This document shows positions 8,301-18,293 of a stretch of 64,000 nucleotides of DNA, piece by piece. The translations under genes and the position numbers were made by a program. The notes under the pieces were generated by a model. It was not told the DNA's origin, searched no databases, and worked only from the letters and a program-made list of their open reading frames with translations. The first letter of the stretch is position 1. Each line of letters opens with the position of its first letter. Source of the DNA: Amycolatopsis solani (GTDB lineage: Bacteria > Actinomycetota > Actinomycetes > Mycobacteriales > Pseudonocardiaceae). Location: NCBI RefSeq assembly GCF_033441515.1, contig NZ_JAWQJT010000003.1:620001-684000 (forward strand). The letters run 5' to 3'.

Positions 8301-8429
8301 GCCACCCTGCTGGGCGAGACCGGGGACGTGACCGCGCTCGAACGCCTGCTGCCGGACCTGGAGCGCGTCCTCGGGCCCGGGCACCCCGAAACCGCCGGTG
8401 CCCGCGAAGACCTCAGCCGCTTCCGGTGA
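5313..8429 (+). CDS. Nucleosidase-NB-ARC-TPR fusion (bacterial NLR-like protein)
   Basis: 1038 aa, GTG start overlapping the previous stop (GTGA). Residues 1-230 are a second nucleosidase domain; AAIELESAG and GIGD keep the Glu and Asp, but the KAD loop after the Asp is replaced by glycines and alanines. Residues about 260-570 form an NB-ARC/STAND ATPase: Walker A GLGGVGKTQ (~271), Walker B LLVLDDV (~346), GLPL-like LPLALAQ (~427) and an MHD-position VHALVQ (~552). Residues about 590-1035 are roughly ten 42-residue TPR units of the kinesin-light-chain type, repeating a G(P/A)xHP(T/D)T motif. The layout effector-switch-sensor is that of NLR immune proteins. Likely role: ligand-triggered oligomerisation that activates nucleotide cleavage. 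The 3' end overlaps the convergent TetR gene by 17 bp. Confidence 0.9.
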   Translation: MTPTVVVLTALEVEYTAVRALLGHRRVTTHPSGTRFEVGEPAGGGATIVLALTGQGNQGAAVLTERAIATFAPSALVFAGIAAALHDDLAPGDVVVATKVYGYHGGKADDGGFRTRPQAWEIPHELDQLARHVAREGGWLPAPRPPVHFRPIAAGEVVLGSRNAPLAEQLRTTYDDAAAIELESAGVAKAGHLNHSLPVLTVRGIGDGGAHAAAAAHAAAFAVALAAEIPARPGGVTTGVNWPYRAGVVPLRADGFQDREITLAGTTVLSGLGGVGKTQLAADLAERAWAAREVDLLAWVTAESRDAVLTAYAQLAKTLTGIDDPDPGQGARRLLEWLATTPKRWLLVLDDVQHPADLQGLWPPTTGRVVVTTRRRDAALAGDRRRIVDVGQFTPAESRAYLNRKLAVRPHLADDVAGLADDLGHLPLALAQVAAYVLDRELPCSAYRQRFRERKLATVLPDDHQATVTAAWALSIAHADRLEPAGLAGPLLRAMSVLDPHGIPFTVLTAPPVLEFLRKAARRRVTADDARDALGCLHRLSLVSLDPDTVRVHALVQRAARDDLRPKQLARITRAAADALVQSWPEVESDRALAQALRRSTFALEATGDVEQLWRRGYHVALLQAGRSLRESGQAGAAVTYFRRLSGTAAQRLGGHHLDTSIARHDLAESVGAAGDPRAAVAELSALLAVLDRTPGRTHQLTLTARSTLARYLGQSGNFAGAAAVYEALLPDLERVLGAGHQATSATRHNLAVMREGAGDTAGGIALLEQSVQERQQTLGPHHPDTLTARGTLARLRGDAGDVAGAVAEYESLLPELARVFGPEHPTTLITRGALAELRAGVAELEPLADDQRRVLGPDHPTTLSTRLTLAWVRGSSGDPVAAAAECEAVIRDQRRVLGPDHPDTFTARHHLAALRARAGDPAGAAAVVEELLPELSRVFGPASPNVLTTRHNLARFRSWAGDPGGAVAALEQLMPDLYRVLGPDHPTTLTARHTHATLLGETGDVTALERLLPDLERVLGPGHPETAGAREDLSRFR

Positions 8430-9024
8430 CCGCCAGCCGCAGTTCCAGCGTCCGCGCCCATTCGCGCACGATCTGCTTGCGCCGCCGGGTGTCGTCGGTC
8501 AGCAGGTTCGCCAGGCCCAGGCCGCGCCCCAGGTCCAGGGTGGCCTGGACCAGTTCGCGGACGCCGGGCCGGGACTCGTCGACGGCCAGCAGCTCGACCG
8601 TGACCCGGTGCGCCTCGCGGCCGACCCGGGCCTCCAGCGGCACGAGCACGTCCCGCAGTGCGTCGTCGGTCGCCGCCACCGACCACAGCTGGAGGGCCGC
8701 GCGGAACAGCGGCCCGGTGTAGAGGTTCAGCACCATCTCGACGACGCCCTCGATCCGGGACGCCCCGGACGGCAGGTCCGCGGCCTGGGCCCGCAGTTCG
8801 TCGATCTGCGACTGGCCGAGCAGGTCGACCGCCGCCACCACGAGGTCCTCGCGGGCCGGGAAGTGGTGCTGGGCCGCGCCGCGGGAAACGCCGGCGCGCT
8901 CGGCGATCCCGGCCACCGTCACGCCGTGCCAGCCGCGCTCGCCGAAGCTGTCGAGCGCGGCCTCGATCAGCCGCCGCCGCGTGGTGCGGCTGCGTTCCTG
9001 CTGGGGTTCGCGGACGCCGGTCAA
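8413..9024 (-). CDS. TetR/AcrR family transcriptional regulator
   Basis: 203 aa from a TTG whose last bases overlap the SDR stop (TTGA). No ATG or GTG is available closer to the helix-turn-helix, so TTG is the best start. Residues about 12-60 are the TetR DNA-binding domain (ALDSFGERGWHGVTVAGIAE, then AGVSRGAAQHHFPARE); the rest is the helical ligand and dimer domain. It is the last gene of the eight-gene branched acyl-CoA operon and by position is probably its repressor, with an acyl-CoA-type effector. The near-palindrome at 18294-18311 is a candidate operator. Confidence 0.9.
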   Translation of the reverse strand: MTGVREPQQERSRTTRRRLIEAALDSFGERGWHGVTVAGIAERAGVSRGAAQHHFPAREDLVVAAVDLLGQSQIDELRAQAADLPSGASRIEGVVEMVLNLYTGPLFRAALQLWSVAATDDALRDVLVPLEARVGREAHRVTVELLAVDESRPGVRELVQATLDLGRGLGLANLLTDDTRRRKQIVREWARTLELRLAVTGSG

Positions 9025-9854
9025 GCCGGGTCCACCCAGAAGTCGAGCTGCAGGTCCTCCTCCGACCCGCCGATGCGGTACTTCGCGAAGTCGGTGACGC
9101 CTTCCGCGCGCAGCACTTCGTCGTCGAGGAAGAAGTTCCCGGTCGCTTCGGTGCTGGGCTTGGTGAGGATCGCGTACGCGGCGTCGGCCATGATCTCCGG
9201 CGTGCGGCTGCGGTCGGCGAGCTCGGCACCGACGACGTTGCGGATCGCCGCCGTGTCGATCGTGGTGCGCGGCCACAGCGAGTTGACCGCGATGCCGTCC
9301 TTCTTGAGCTCCGCGGCGAGCCCGACGGTCACCAGGCTCATCGAGTACTTCGCGATGCTGTACGCGAGGTGCCCGGCGGTGAACCACTTCTCGTCGAGGC
9401 TGATCGGCGGCGACAGCGTCAGGATGTGCGCGCCGGCCGACTTCCGGAGGTGCGGGATGGCCAGTTTGGACAGCAGGAACGTGCCGCGCGCGTTGATGTC
9501 CTGCATGAGGTCGTAGCGCTTCATGCTGACCTGCTCGGTCGGCGTCAGGTCGATCGCGCTCGCGTTGTTCACCACGATGTCGATGCCGCCGAACTGCTCG
9601 ACGGTCTTCGCCACGGCCGCCGCGACCCCGTCGTCGTCGCGGACGTCGCCGAGGATCGGGAGGGCGTGCCCGCCCGCCTTCTCGATCGCTTCCGCGGCGG
9701 TGTAGATCGTGCCGGGCAGCTTCGGGTGCGGCTCGGCGGTCTTGGCCAGCAGAGCGACGTTGGCCCCGTCGGCGGCGGCCCGGAGCGCGATCGCTTCACC
9801 GATGCCCCGGCTACCACCGGACATGATGATGGTCTTGCCACCCAATCCAGCCAT
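9021..9854 (-). CDS. SDR family oxidoreductase (HSDL2-like, no SCP2 domain)
   Basis: 277 aa. Rossmann dinucleotide site SGGSRGIGEA at residues 12-21, NNASA near 92, and the active-site YSIAK near 168. The sequence PHLRKSAGAHILTLSPP is typical of hydroxysteroid-dehydrogenase-like protein 2 relatives, here without the sterol-carrier C-terminus. It probably oxidises or reduces a 3-hydroxyacyl or terpenoid intermediate with NAD(P)(H). It sits between the acyl-CoA dehydrogenase (52-bp gap) and TetR (4-bp overlap) in the catabolic operon. Confidence 0.85.
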   Translation of the reverse strand: MAGLGGKTIIMSGGSRGIGEAIALRAAADGANVALLAKTAEPHPKLPGTIYTAAEAIEKAGGHALPILGDVRDDDGVAAAVAKTVEQFGGIDIVVNNASAIDLTPTEQVSMKRYDLMQDINARGTFLLSKLAIPHLRKSAGAHILTLSPPISLDEKWFTAGHLAYSIAKYSMSLVTVGLAAELKKDGIAVNSLWPRTTIDTAAIRNVVGAELADRSRTPEIMADAAYAILTKPSTEATGNFFLDDEVLRAEGVTDFAKYRIGGSEEDLQLDFWVDPA

Positions 9855-9906
9855 GTGAAACCTCCGTGAAGAAGCGCATCTTTCCTAGGGAAAGTGGCGC
9901 CTGGGA

Positions 9907-11073
9907 TCAGTAGGACTTGGGCAGGCCGAGGCTGTGCTGGCCGACGAAGTTGAGCACCATCTCGCGGCTGACCGGGGCGATCCGGCCCAAGCGCACCGCC
10001 GTCACCAGCGTGCCGAGGCCGTACTCGGTGGCGAGGCCGTTGCCGCCGTGGGTCTGCACGGCCTGGTCGGTCGCGCGGATGGCCACCTCGGCGGCGGCGT
10101 ACTTGGCCATGTTGGCCGACTCGCCCGCGCCGAAGTCGTCGCCGGAGTCGTAGAGCGACGCCGCTTTCTGCGTCATCAGCTTCGCCAGTTCGAGCTCGAT
10201 CTTGATCTCGGACAGCGGGTGCGCCAGACCCTGGTGGGCGCCGATCGGAGTGCCCCAGACCTGCCGCTGGTTGGCGTAGGAGACGGCCTTGGCCAGCGCG
10301 TACCGGGCGATGCCGAGCGAGAACGACGCGCCCATGATGCGTTCGGGGTTGAGGCCCGCGAACAGCTGCGCGATCGCCGCGTCCTCCTCGCCGACCAGTG
10401 CCTCGGCCGGGAGCTTGACGTCGTCGAGGAACAGCGAGAACTGGTTCTCCGGCGCGATGATGTCCATCGGGATCTTCGTGTACTCGAAGCCCTCGGTCCC
10501 GGTCGGCAGGATGAACAGCGCGGGCTTGAGCCGGCCGGTCTTCGAGTCCTCCATGCGCCCGACGACGAGCACGGCGTCGGCCTCGTCGACGCCGGAGATG
10601 TAGACCTTGCGTCCACTGAGGACCCAGCCGTCGCCGTCGCGCTTCGCGGTGGTGGTGATCTTGTGCGAGTTCGACCCGGCGTCCGGCTCGGTGATCGCGA
10701 AGACCATCCGCTTGGTGCCGTCGGCGATGCCGGGCAGCCACTGCTTCTTCTGGTCTTCGGTGCCGAAGCGGGAGATCACGGTGCCGCAGATCGCCGGCGA
10801 GACGACCATGAGCAGCAGCGGCGAACCGGCGGCGGCCAGCTCTTCCAGCACCGCGGCGAGGTCGGCGATGCCCGCGCCCCCGCCGCCGTACTCCTCGGGG
10901 ATGTTGACGCCGAGGTAGCCCAGCCGGCCGGCCTCGTCCCACAGCTCGTGGGTCTTTTCGTCGGCACGGGCCTTCTTCGCGTAGTACTCGTGCCCGTACT
11001 TGGCGCCGAGCTCGGCGACGGCCTTCCGGAGCGCGATCCGCTCTTCCGGCTCGATGAAGTTCATCGCGTTCAT
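9907..11073 (-). CDS. Acyl-CoA dehydrogenase
   Basis: 388 aa from the ATG at 11073; this start overlaps the upstream carboxylase stop by 4 bp (ATGA), so the longer open frame to 11202 is not used. Typical three-part fold: N-terminal helices, middle beta domain with AITEPDAGSNS (FAD/substrate contacts near residue 130), C-terminal helices with QTHGGNGLATEYG. A flavin-dependent alpha,beta-dehydrogenase acting on a branched or terpenoid acyl-CoA; the exact chain is not deducible. It is the second acyl-CoA dehydrogenase in the operon, so the pathway probably has two desaturation steps. Confidence 0.9.
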   Translation of the reverse strand: MNAMNFIEPEERIALRKAVAELGAKYGHEYYAKKARADEKTHELWDEAGRLGYLGVNIPEEYGGGGAGIADLAAVLEELAAAGSPLLLMVVSPAICGTVISRFGTEDQKKQWLPGIADGTKRMVFAITEPDAGSNSHKITTTAKRDGDGWVLSGRKVYISGVDEADAVLVVGRMEDSKTGRLKPALFILPTGTEGFEYTKIPMDIIAPENQFSLFLDDVKLPAEALVGEEDAAIAQLFAGLNPERIMGASFSLGIARYALAKAVSYANQRQVWGTPIGAHQGLAHPLSEIKIELELAKLMTQKAASLYDSGDDFGAGESANMAKYAAAEVAIRATDQAVQTHGGNGLATEYGLGTLVTAVRLGRIAPVSREMVLNFVGQHSLGLPKSY

Positions 11074-13019
11074 GCTTCTTCTCCCACCACAGCCAGAATT
11101 GTGCCGACTTCGACCTGTTGCCCGACGGTCACCGGCAGTTCGGTCACCACGCCGTCCGCGGGGGCCGCGATCCGGTGTTCCATCTTCATCGCTTCGAGCC
11201 ACAGCAACGGATCGCCCGCCTTGACCGGGTCACCGGCCTGCACGGCGAGCCGCACGACCGTGCCCGGCATCGGCGCGACCAGCGAACCCGCCGCCAGCGC
11301 CGCGTCCGGGTCGGCGAACCGCGGCTCCGCCTTGAGCGCCACCGAGCCGAGCGCGGAGTCCACGTAGGACACCCCGTCGTGGCGGGTGACGACGAAGGTG
11401 CGCCGCACCCCGTTCACCTCGAGCACGACCCGGCCGGGCTCGGCGGTGACCAGCCCGGCTTCGTAGCCGTCGGCTTTCAGCCCGTCCCTCGTGAGGGAGT
11501 AGCCGACTTCGTACTCGCGGCCGGCGACGGTGAAGACCTTGCGCTGCCCGGCCGAGCGGACGTTGCGCCAGCCGCTGGGCAGCCTGCGCTGCGTGGTCGC
11601 CGACGCCCGGTTGCCCGCCGCGTCCGCGAGGGCGGCGGCCAGCGCGGAGAGCCGCTCGGTGTCCACAGTGGCCAGGGGCGCGGCGAGGGTGTCGAGGCCG
11701 TGGCGGTCGAAGAACGCCGTATCGGTCTCCCCGGCCAGGAAAGCTTCGTGGCGCAGGATGTTCACCAGGAGGTCACGGTTGGTGACGACCCCGTGGATCT
11801 TCGCCGCGGCGAGGGCCTTCGCGAGCCGCCGGGCGGCTTCGGCGCGGGTCGGGGCCCAGGTGATGACCTTGGCGAGCATCGGGTCGTAGTGGACGCCCAC
11901 CACGGAACCGCTCTCGAACCCGGAGTCGAGCCGGAGCCCGGCACCCTGGGTGAACGCACGGTCCACATCGGGCACTTCGAACGTGTGCAGCGTGCCGCTC
12001 TGCGGCTGCCAGCCCGCCGCGGGGTCCTCGGCGTAGAGCCGGACCTCGATGGAGTGCCCGACGGTCGGCGGCGGGTCGGCGGGCAGCCGCTCACCCTCGG
12101 CGATCCGCAGCTGCAGCGCGACCAGGTCCAGGCCGGTGACGTTCTCGGTGACCGGGTGCTCGACCTGCAGCCGGGTGTTCATCTCGAGGAAGTAGAACCG
12201 GCCGTCGGGCCCGGCGAGGAACTCGACCGTGCCCGCGCCGACGTAGTCGATCGCCTTGGCGGCCTTGCGCGCGGCGTCGAACAGCTCTGCACGCATCGCT
12301 TCGTCGACAAACGGCGAGGGCGACTCTTCGACGACCTTCTGGTGGCGGCGCTGGATCGAGCACTCCCGCTCCCCCACCGCCCACACCGTGCCGTGCTGGT
12401 CGGCCAGCACCTGGACCTCGATGTGCCGCCCGGTCTCCAGGTACCGCTCGCAGAACACCGTCGGGTCGCCGAACGCGGACCCGGCCTCCGCACTGGCGCC
12501 TTCGACCGCCTCGGCCAGCTCGTCGAGCGAGCGGACCACGCGCATCCCGCGTCCGCCACCGCCGGCGGACGCCTTGACCAGCAACGGCAAGTCGTCGGCA
12601 GTCACGGACGCGGGGTCCAGTTCGGACAGCACCGGGACACCCGCGGCGGCCATCAGCCGCTTGGACTCCACTTTGGAGCCCATGGTCTCGATGGCCTCCG
12701 GCGGCGGCCCGACCCAGGTCAGCCCGGCGTCGAGCACGGCCCGCGCGAAGGCGGCGTTCTCGGACAGGAAGCCGTAGCCGGGGTGGACGGCGTCGGCACC
12801 GGTGTCGGCCGCGGCCTTCACCAGCAGTTCCGCGCGCAGGTACGTCTCCGAAGGCGCGTTGCCGGGCAGGCGGACGGCCGCGTCGGCTTCCAGCGCGTGG
12901 GGTGCGGCGGCATCGGCGTCGGAAAACACCGCCACCGTGCCGATCCCGGCGTCACGGCAACTGCGGAAGACCCGGCGGGCGATCTCGCCGCGGTTGGCGA
13001 CCAGCAGGTTCTGGATCAT
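11070..13019 (-). CDS. Biotin-dependent acyl-CoA carboxylase alpha subunit (biotin carboxylase + BCCP)
   Basis: 649 aa. Residues 1-450 are biotin carboxylase: ATP-grasp glycine loop KASAGGGGRGMR near 160, ERECSIQRRHQKVVEE near 215, EMNTRLQVEHPVTE near 280. A linker domain follows, then biotinyl carrier at the C-terminus with the biotinylation motif EAMKM (Lys near 610). The gene lies 7 bp downstream of the beta subunit, which strongly suggests a dedicated methylcrotonyl-CoA or geranyl-CoA carboxylase. The AtuA neighbour favours an acyclic terpene or leucine-type pathway. Substrate choice between these cannot be decided by eye. Confidence 0.9.
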   Translation of the reverse strand: MIQNLLVANRGEIARRVFRSCRDAGIGTVAVFSDADAAAPHALEADAAVRLPGNAPSETYLRAELLVKAAADTGADAVHPGYGFLSENAAFARAVLDAGLTWVGPPPEAIETMGSKVESKRLMAAAGVPVLSELDPASVTADDLPLLVKASAGGGGRGMRVVRSLDELAEAVEGASAEAGSAFGDPTVFCERYLETGRHIEVQVLADQHGTVWAVGERECSIQRRHQKVVEESPSPFVDEAMRAELFDAARKAAKAIDYVGAGTVEFLAGPDGRFYFLEMNTRLQVEHPVTENVTGLDLVALQLRIAEGERLPADPPPTVGHSIEVRLYAEDPAAGWQPQSGTLHTFEVPDVDRAFTQGAGLRLDSGFESGSVVGVHYDPMLAKVITWAPTRAEAARRLAKALAAAKIHGVVTNRDLLVNILRHEAFLAGETDTAFFDRHGLDTLAAPLATVDTERLSALAAALADAAGNRASATTQRRLPSGWRNVRSAGQRKVFTVAGREYEVGYSLTRDGLKADGYEAGLVTAEPGRVVLEVNGVRRTFVVTRHDGVSYVDSALGSVALKAEPRFADPDAALAAGSLVAPMPGTVVRLAVQAGDPVKAGDPLLWLEAMKMEHRIAAPADGVVTELPVTVGQQVEVGTILAVVGEEA

Positions 13020-13026
13020 CGCTCAC

Positions 13027-14621
<1,595 letters not shown>

Positions 14622-14625
<4 letters not shown>

Positions 14626-15770
14626 GAGGTGTATCCCAATCGCTTCGCGGCCAGGCCGGTGAGGATCTCGGTGGTGCCGCCGCCGATGCCGAGGATCCGG
14701 ACGTCGCGGTAGTGGCGCTCCACTTCGGACTCGCGCATGTAGCCGAGCCCGCCGTGCAGCTGGACGGCCTCGTTGACCACCCATTCGGCGGCCTCGACGG
14801 CGGTGTTCTTGGCGAAACAGGCTTCGGCGATGACTTCCTCGCCCGAGACGTGCCGGATCGCGGCCTGCCGGGTGTAGGTCCGCGCCACGTCCACCTTGCG
14901 CGCCATCTCGGTGAGCTTGTGCTGCACGACCTGCCGCGAGATGAGCGGGCGGCCGAACGTCTCGCGCAGCCGGCACCAGTCCAGGGTCAGGTCGAGGGCC
15001 CGCTGGGCGTGCGCGTACGCCTGCACGGCCAGCGAAAGCCGTTCGGTGACGAACTGGGTGGCGACCTGCGCGAAGCCGCTGTTCTCGGCGCCCACCAGGT
15101 TCTCCACCGGCACCCGGACGTCCACGTAGGACAGTTCGGCGGTGTCCGAGCAGAGCCAGCCCATCTTTTCGAGCTTGCGGGAAACGGTGAACCCGGGCGT
15201 CCCGCGTTCGACGACGATCAGCGAGAGCCCGTGGGCGCCGTCGCCCCCGGTGCGCACCACGGTCGTCACGAAGTCCGCGCGGCAGCCGGAGGTGATGTAG
15301 GTCTTGGCGCCGTTGATGACGTACTCGTCGCCCTCGCGGACCGCGGTGGTCCGGATCCCGGCGACGTCGGAGCCGCCGTCCGGCTCGGTCACCGCCAGGG
15401 AGCCGATCTTGTCCCCGGCGAGCGTCGGGCGGACCCAGCGTTCGATCTGCACGGGATCGTTCGCCTCGGCGATGTGCGGGACGGCGATGCCGCAGGTGAA
15501 CAGCGACGCGAACAGCCCGCCGGAGCCGCCGGCGTAGTGCATCTCCTCGGCGACGACCAGCGCGTCGAGGTAGTTGCCGTCGCCCCCGCCGATCTCCTCG
15601 GGGAAGGCGACGCCGAGCAGGCCCAGCTCACCGGCTTTGCGGTGCAGGTCCCGGGGCAGTTCGCCGGCCCGCTCCCAGTCGTCGAGGTGCGGCAGGACCT
15701 CCTGCTCGACGAACTTGCGGACGGTCTTGCGCAGCTCGGCCCGTTCGGGCGTCCGGAAGGGGTCGGTCAC
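14622..15770 (-). CDS. Acyl-CoA dehydrogenase (isovaleryl/citronellyl-CoA dehydrogenase-like)
   Basis: 382 aa, GTG start overlapping the AtuA stop (GTGA). FAD-binding signature AVTEPDGGSDVAGI near residue 130 and the C-terminal HGGLGYMRESEVERHYRD with IGGGTTEI, as in short and branched-chain dehydrogenases. In a cluster with AtuA and a methylcrotonyl-type carboxylase, a citronellyl-CoA or isovaleryl-CoA substrate is most likely; this is context inference. Its partner electron acceptor (ETF) is not encoded nearby. Confidence 0.9.
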
Positions 15771-17455
15771 AGGAGCACCTCCGGGACGTCGATCTCACGC
15801 GACCGCAGCCATTCGCCGAAGGCCTTGGCCTGCGGGTCGAACCGCGCCTGCGACGCGACCCCCTGCCCGAGGATGCCTTCGACGACGAAGTTCATCGCCC
15901 GCAGGTTCGGCAGCAGGTAGCGCGTCACCGGCAGGTCGGCGGTTTCGGGCAGCAGGAGCTTGAACTCGGTGACGGTCAGCCGGTGCACGAGCCAGCGCCA
16001 CGCTTCTTCGGAGCGCACCCAGACGCCGAGGTTGGCGTTGCCGCCCTTGTCGCCGCTGCGGGCGCCGGCGATCGTGCCGAGCGGCACCCGGCGGACCGGG
16101 CCGTGGCCGAGGGGTTCGGGCAGCGCGGGCTCGTCCACTTCGGACAAGTCCCGAGTGGACGCCGAAGGTGCTATGTCGACACGCATGCCGTCCGGCAGCA
16201 CGGCGACGTGCGGGACCTCGGCAGCGTCCACATAGGCCGCGGTGTAGACGCCGAAGGGGGAGGCGTCCGAAGGCGGTGCGGTGACGTGGAAGCCCGGGTA
16301 GCTGGCCAGCGCCAGCTCCACGGCGGCCCCGGTGAACGCGCGCCCGGCCACCTTCGGGTCGGCGTCCTTGACGGCGACGTGCAGGAGCGCGCTCGCGGTC
16401 TGCTCGGTGTCGGCGTCGGCGTGGTCGGTGCGGGCGAGTGTCCACTTGACCTCGGCGGGGGGCCGGTCCTTGAGCGCTCCTTCGAGTTGTTCCTTCACCA
16501 GCGCGGCTTTCGCCTCGATGTCGAGTCCGGTGAGGACGAACGTCGTCTCGTTGCGGAACCCGCCGAGGGTGTTGAGCGCGACCTTCAGCGTCGGCGGCGG
16601 AGCTTCCCCCCGGACGCCCGAAATGCGCACGCGATCGGGTCCGTCTTCGGTCAGCGAGAGCGTGTCGAACCGGGTCGTGACGTCCGGCCCGGCGTACCGC
16701 GCGCCGGTGATCTCGTAGAGCAGCTGCGCGGTGACCGTCCCGGCGTTCACCACTCCCCCGGTGCCCGGGTGCTTGGTGATGACGCTGGAGCCGTCGGCCT
16801 CGATCTCGGCGATCGGGAAGCCCGGCACCCCCAGGGAATGCTCGGTGAAGAAGGCGTAGTTGCCGCCGGTGGCCTGCGCGCCGCACTCGATGACGTGCCC
16901 GGCGGCGACCGCGCCGGCGAGGGCGTCGAAGTCGTCGCGGGCCCAGCCGTAGTGCGCGGCGGCCGGGCCGACGATCACCGAGGCGTCGGTGACTCGCCCG
17001 GTGACGACGACGTCCGCGCCCGCGTTCAGGCACTCGACGATGCCCCAGGCACCGAGATAAGCGTTGGCGGTCAACGGTTTCCCGAGACCGAGCTCGTCCG
17101 CGCGGGCGACCAGGTCGTCGCCTTCGACGTGCGCGATCTTGACGTCGAGCCCCAGCTTCGCGGCCAGCTCCCGCAGGGCGTCCGCGAGCCCGGCCGGGTT
17201 GAGCCCGCCCGCGTTGGCGACGATCTTGACGCCCTTTTCCCGCGCCAGCCCGAGGTTTTCCTCCATCTGGCGGAGAAACGTCTTGGCGTAGCCGCGATTG
17301 GCGTCCTTCATCCGGTCGCGGCCGAGGATGAGCATGGTCAGCTCGGCGAGGTAGTCGCCGGTCAGGACGTCGAGCGGTCCGCCGGTGAGCATCTCGCGGA
17401 CCGCGGAGAACCGGTCGCCGTAGAAGCCGGACGCGTTGCCGATGCGGTAGGTCAT
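15767..17455 (-). CDS. Acyclic terpene utilization AtuA family protein
   Basis: 562 aa from the ATG at 17455, which overlaps the TIGR03084 stop by 4 bp. The N-terminal 400 residues match the AtuA/DUF1446 fold (IGNASGFYGDR at the start, IVANAGGLNPAGLA near 85, GRVTDASV near 160). The C-terminal domain begins near 465 with GARSGDKGGNANLGVWVR, the hallmark of complete AtuA proteins. AtuA is required for citronellol/geraniol growth in Pseudomonas, but its reaction is not settled. It anchors the interpretation of this operon as branched or terpenoid acyl-CoA catabolism. Confidence 0.9.
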   Translation of the reverse strand: MTYRIGNASGFYGDRFSAVREMLTGGPLDVLTGDYLAELTMLILGRDRMKDANRGYAKTFLRQMEENLGLAREKGVKIVANAGGLNPAGLADALRELAAKLGLDVKIAHVEGDDLVARADELGLGKPLTANAYLGAWGIVECLNAGADVVVTGRVTDASVIVGPAAAHYGWARDDFDALAGAVAAGHVIECGAQATGGNYAFFTEHSLGVPGFPIAEIEADGSSVITKHPGTGGVVNAGTVTAQLLYEITGARYAGPDVTTRFDTLSLTEDGPDRVRISGVRGEAPPPTLKVALNTLGGFRNETTFVLTGLDIEAKAALVKEQLEGALKDRPPAEVKWTLARTDHADADTEQTASALLHVAVKDADPKVAGRAFTGAAVELALASYPGFHVTAPPSDASPFGVYTAAYVDAAEVPHVAVLPDGMRVDIAPSASTRDLSEVDEPALPEPLGHGPVRRVPLGTIAGARSGDKGGNANLGVWVRSEEAWRWLVHRLTVTEFKLLLPETADLPVTRYLLPNLRAMNFVVEGILGQGVASQARFDPQAKAFGEWLRSREIDVPEVLL

Positions 17456-18243
17456 GCGAACTGCCCTGGCTTCCGGCCCGCACCGGGCGGACCGGCGAAG
17501 GCCTGCGCGACGGTCAGCCACTCTTCGACGTCGGCGCCGTCCGCCACCAGATCGGTGTCGGCCGGGTGCCGCCGCTGGGTGACGACCAGGCAGAAGTCCA
17601 CGGCGCTGCCGGTGAGCTTCTGCTCGGCGTCCTCCGGGCCGAACGCCCAGGGGGAGCCGTCGGGTGCGGTCAGCTCGACGCGGAACTCCTCGGCCGGCGG
17701 CGCGAGCGAGTGGGCCAGGTAGGCGAAGTCGCGGGTGCGCGTGCCGAAGCGGGCGATGTGCCACAGCCGCGCGGTGGGCTCGCGGGTCAGGCCGAGCGCG
17801 TCGAAGACGTCCTGGCCGTGGGCCCAGGTCTCCATCATGCGCGCGGTCGCCATCGAGGCCGCGCTCATCGGCGGGCCGTACCAGGGCAGCTTCTGCCCGG
17901 CCGGCACCGCGGCGAGGGCTTCGGCAAGCGCGGCCCGCCCGGAACGCCAGTCTTCGAGGATCTCCCGCGGCGGGCGCTCGGCCCCGGCCGCGGCGCCGTC
18001 GTCGACGTAGGTCTCCCCGGCCTTGAGGAGCTCTTCGACCTCGGCCTGCCACTTCTCCGGGTGGGCCGCGGCGATCAAGGCCTTGCGGTCGGTCCAGGCC
18101 AGGTGCGCGATCTGGTGCGCGATCGTCCACCCCTCGGCGGGTGTCGCCCGCGCCCAGTCCGACGCGGGCAGGTCCGCCACCACGTCGTCGATCGCCAGTG
18201 ATTCCGCGTCGAGATCCCCGAGGATCACGCCGAGGTCCGCCAT
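17452..18243 (-). CDS. TIGR03084 family DinB-like metal-binding protein
   Basis: 263 aa, ATG start behind AAGGAGG. The N-terminal four-helix DinB/mycothiol-maleylpyruvate-isomerase-like domain has metal-ligand histidines in WTIAHQIAHLAWTD (near residue 40) and ETWAHGQDVFDALG (near 140). The C-terminal part resembles the wHTH-003/SCP-like domain of this family. It is the first gene of the operon and often accompanies AtuA in actinobacteria. A thiol-dependent isomerase or transferase role on a CoA-pathway intermediate is possible, unproven. Confidence 0.85.
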   Translation of the reverse strand: MADLGVILGDLDAESLAIDDVVADLPASDWARATPAEGWTIAHQIAHLAWTDRKALIAAAHPEKWQAEVEELLKAGETYVDDGAAAGAERPPREILEDWRSGRAALAEALAAVPAGQKLPWYGPPMSAASMATARMMETWAHGQDVFDALGLTREPTARLWHIARFGTRTRDFAYLAHSLAPPAEEFRVELTAPDGSPWAFGPEDAEQKLTGSAVDFCLVVTQRRHPADTDLVADGADVEEWLTVAQAFAGPPGAGRKPGQFA

Positions 18244-18293
18244 CCGCCGCCTCCTTGCGTCCTGGCGCCCAGCGTGGCACCGGCCGCCGGAAA

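Noticed and set aside
5109..8384. 1091-aa minus-strand open frame opposite the NLR-like gene
   Set aside because: Shadow of 5313-8429. The repeated look comes from the TPR array on the other strand.
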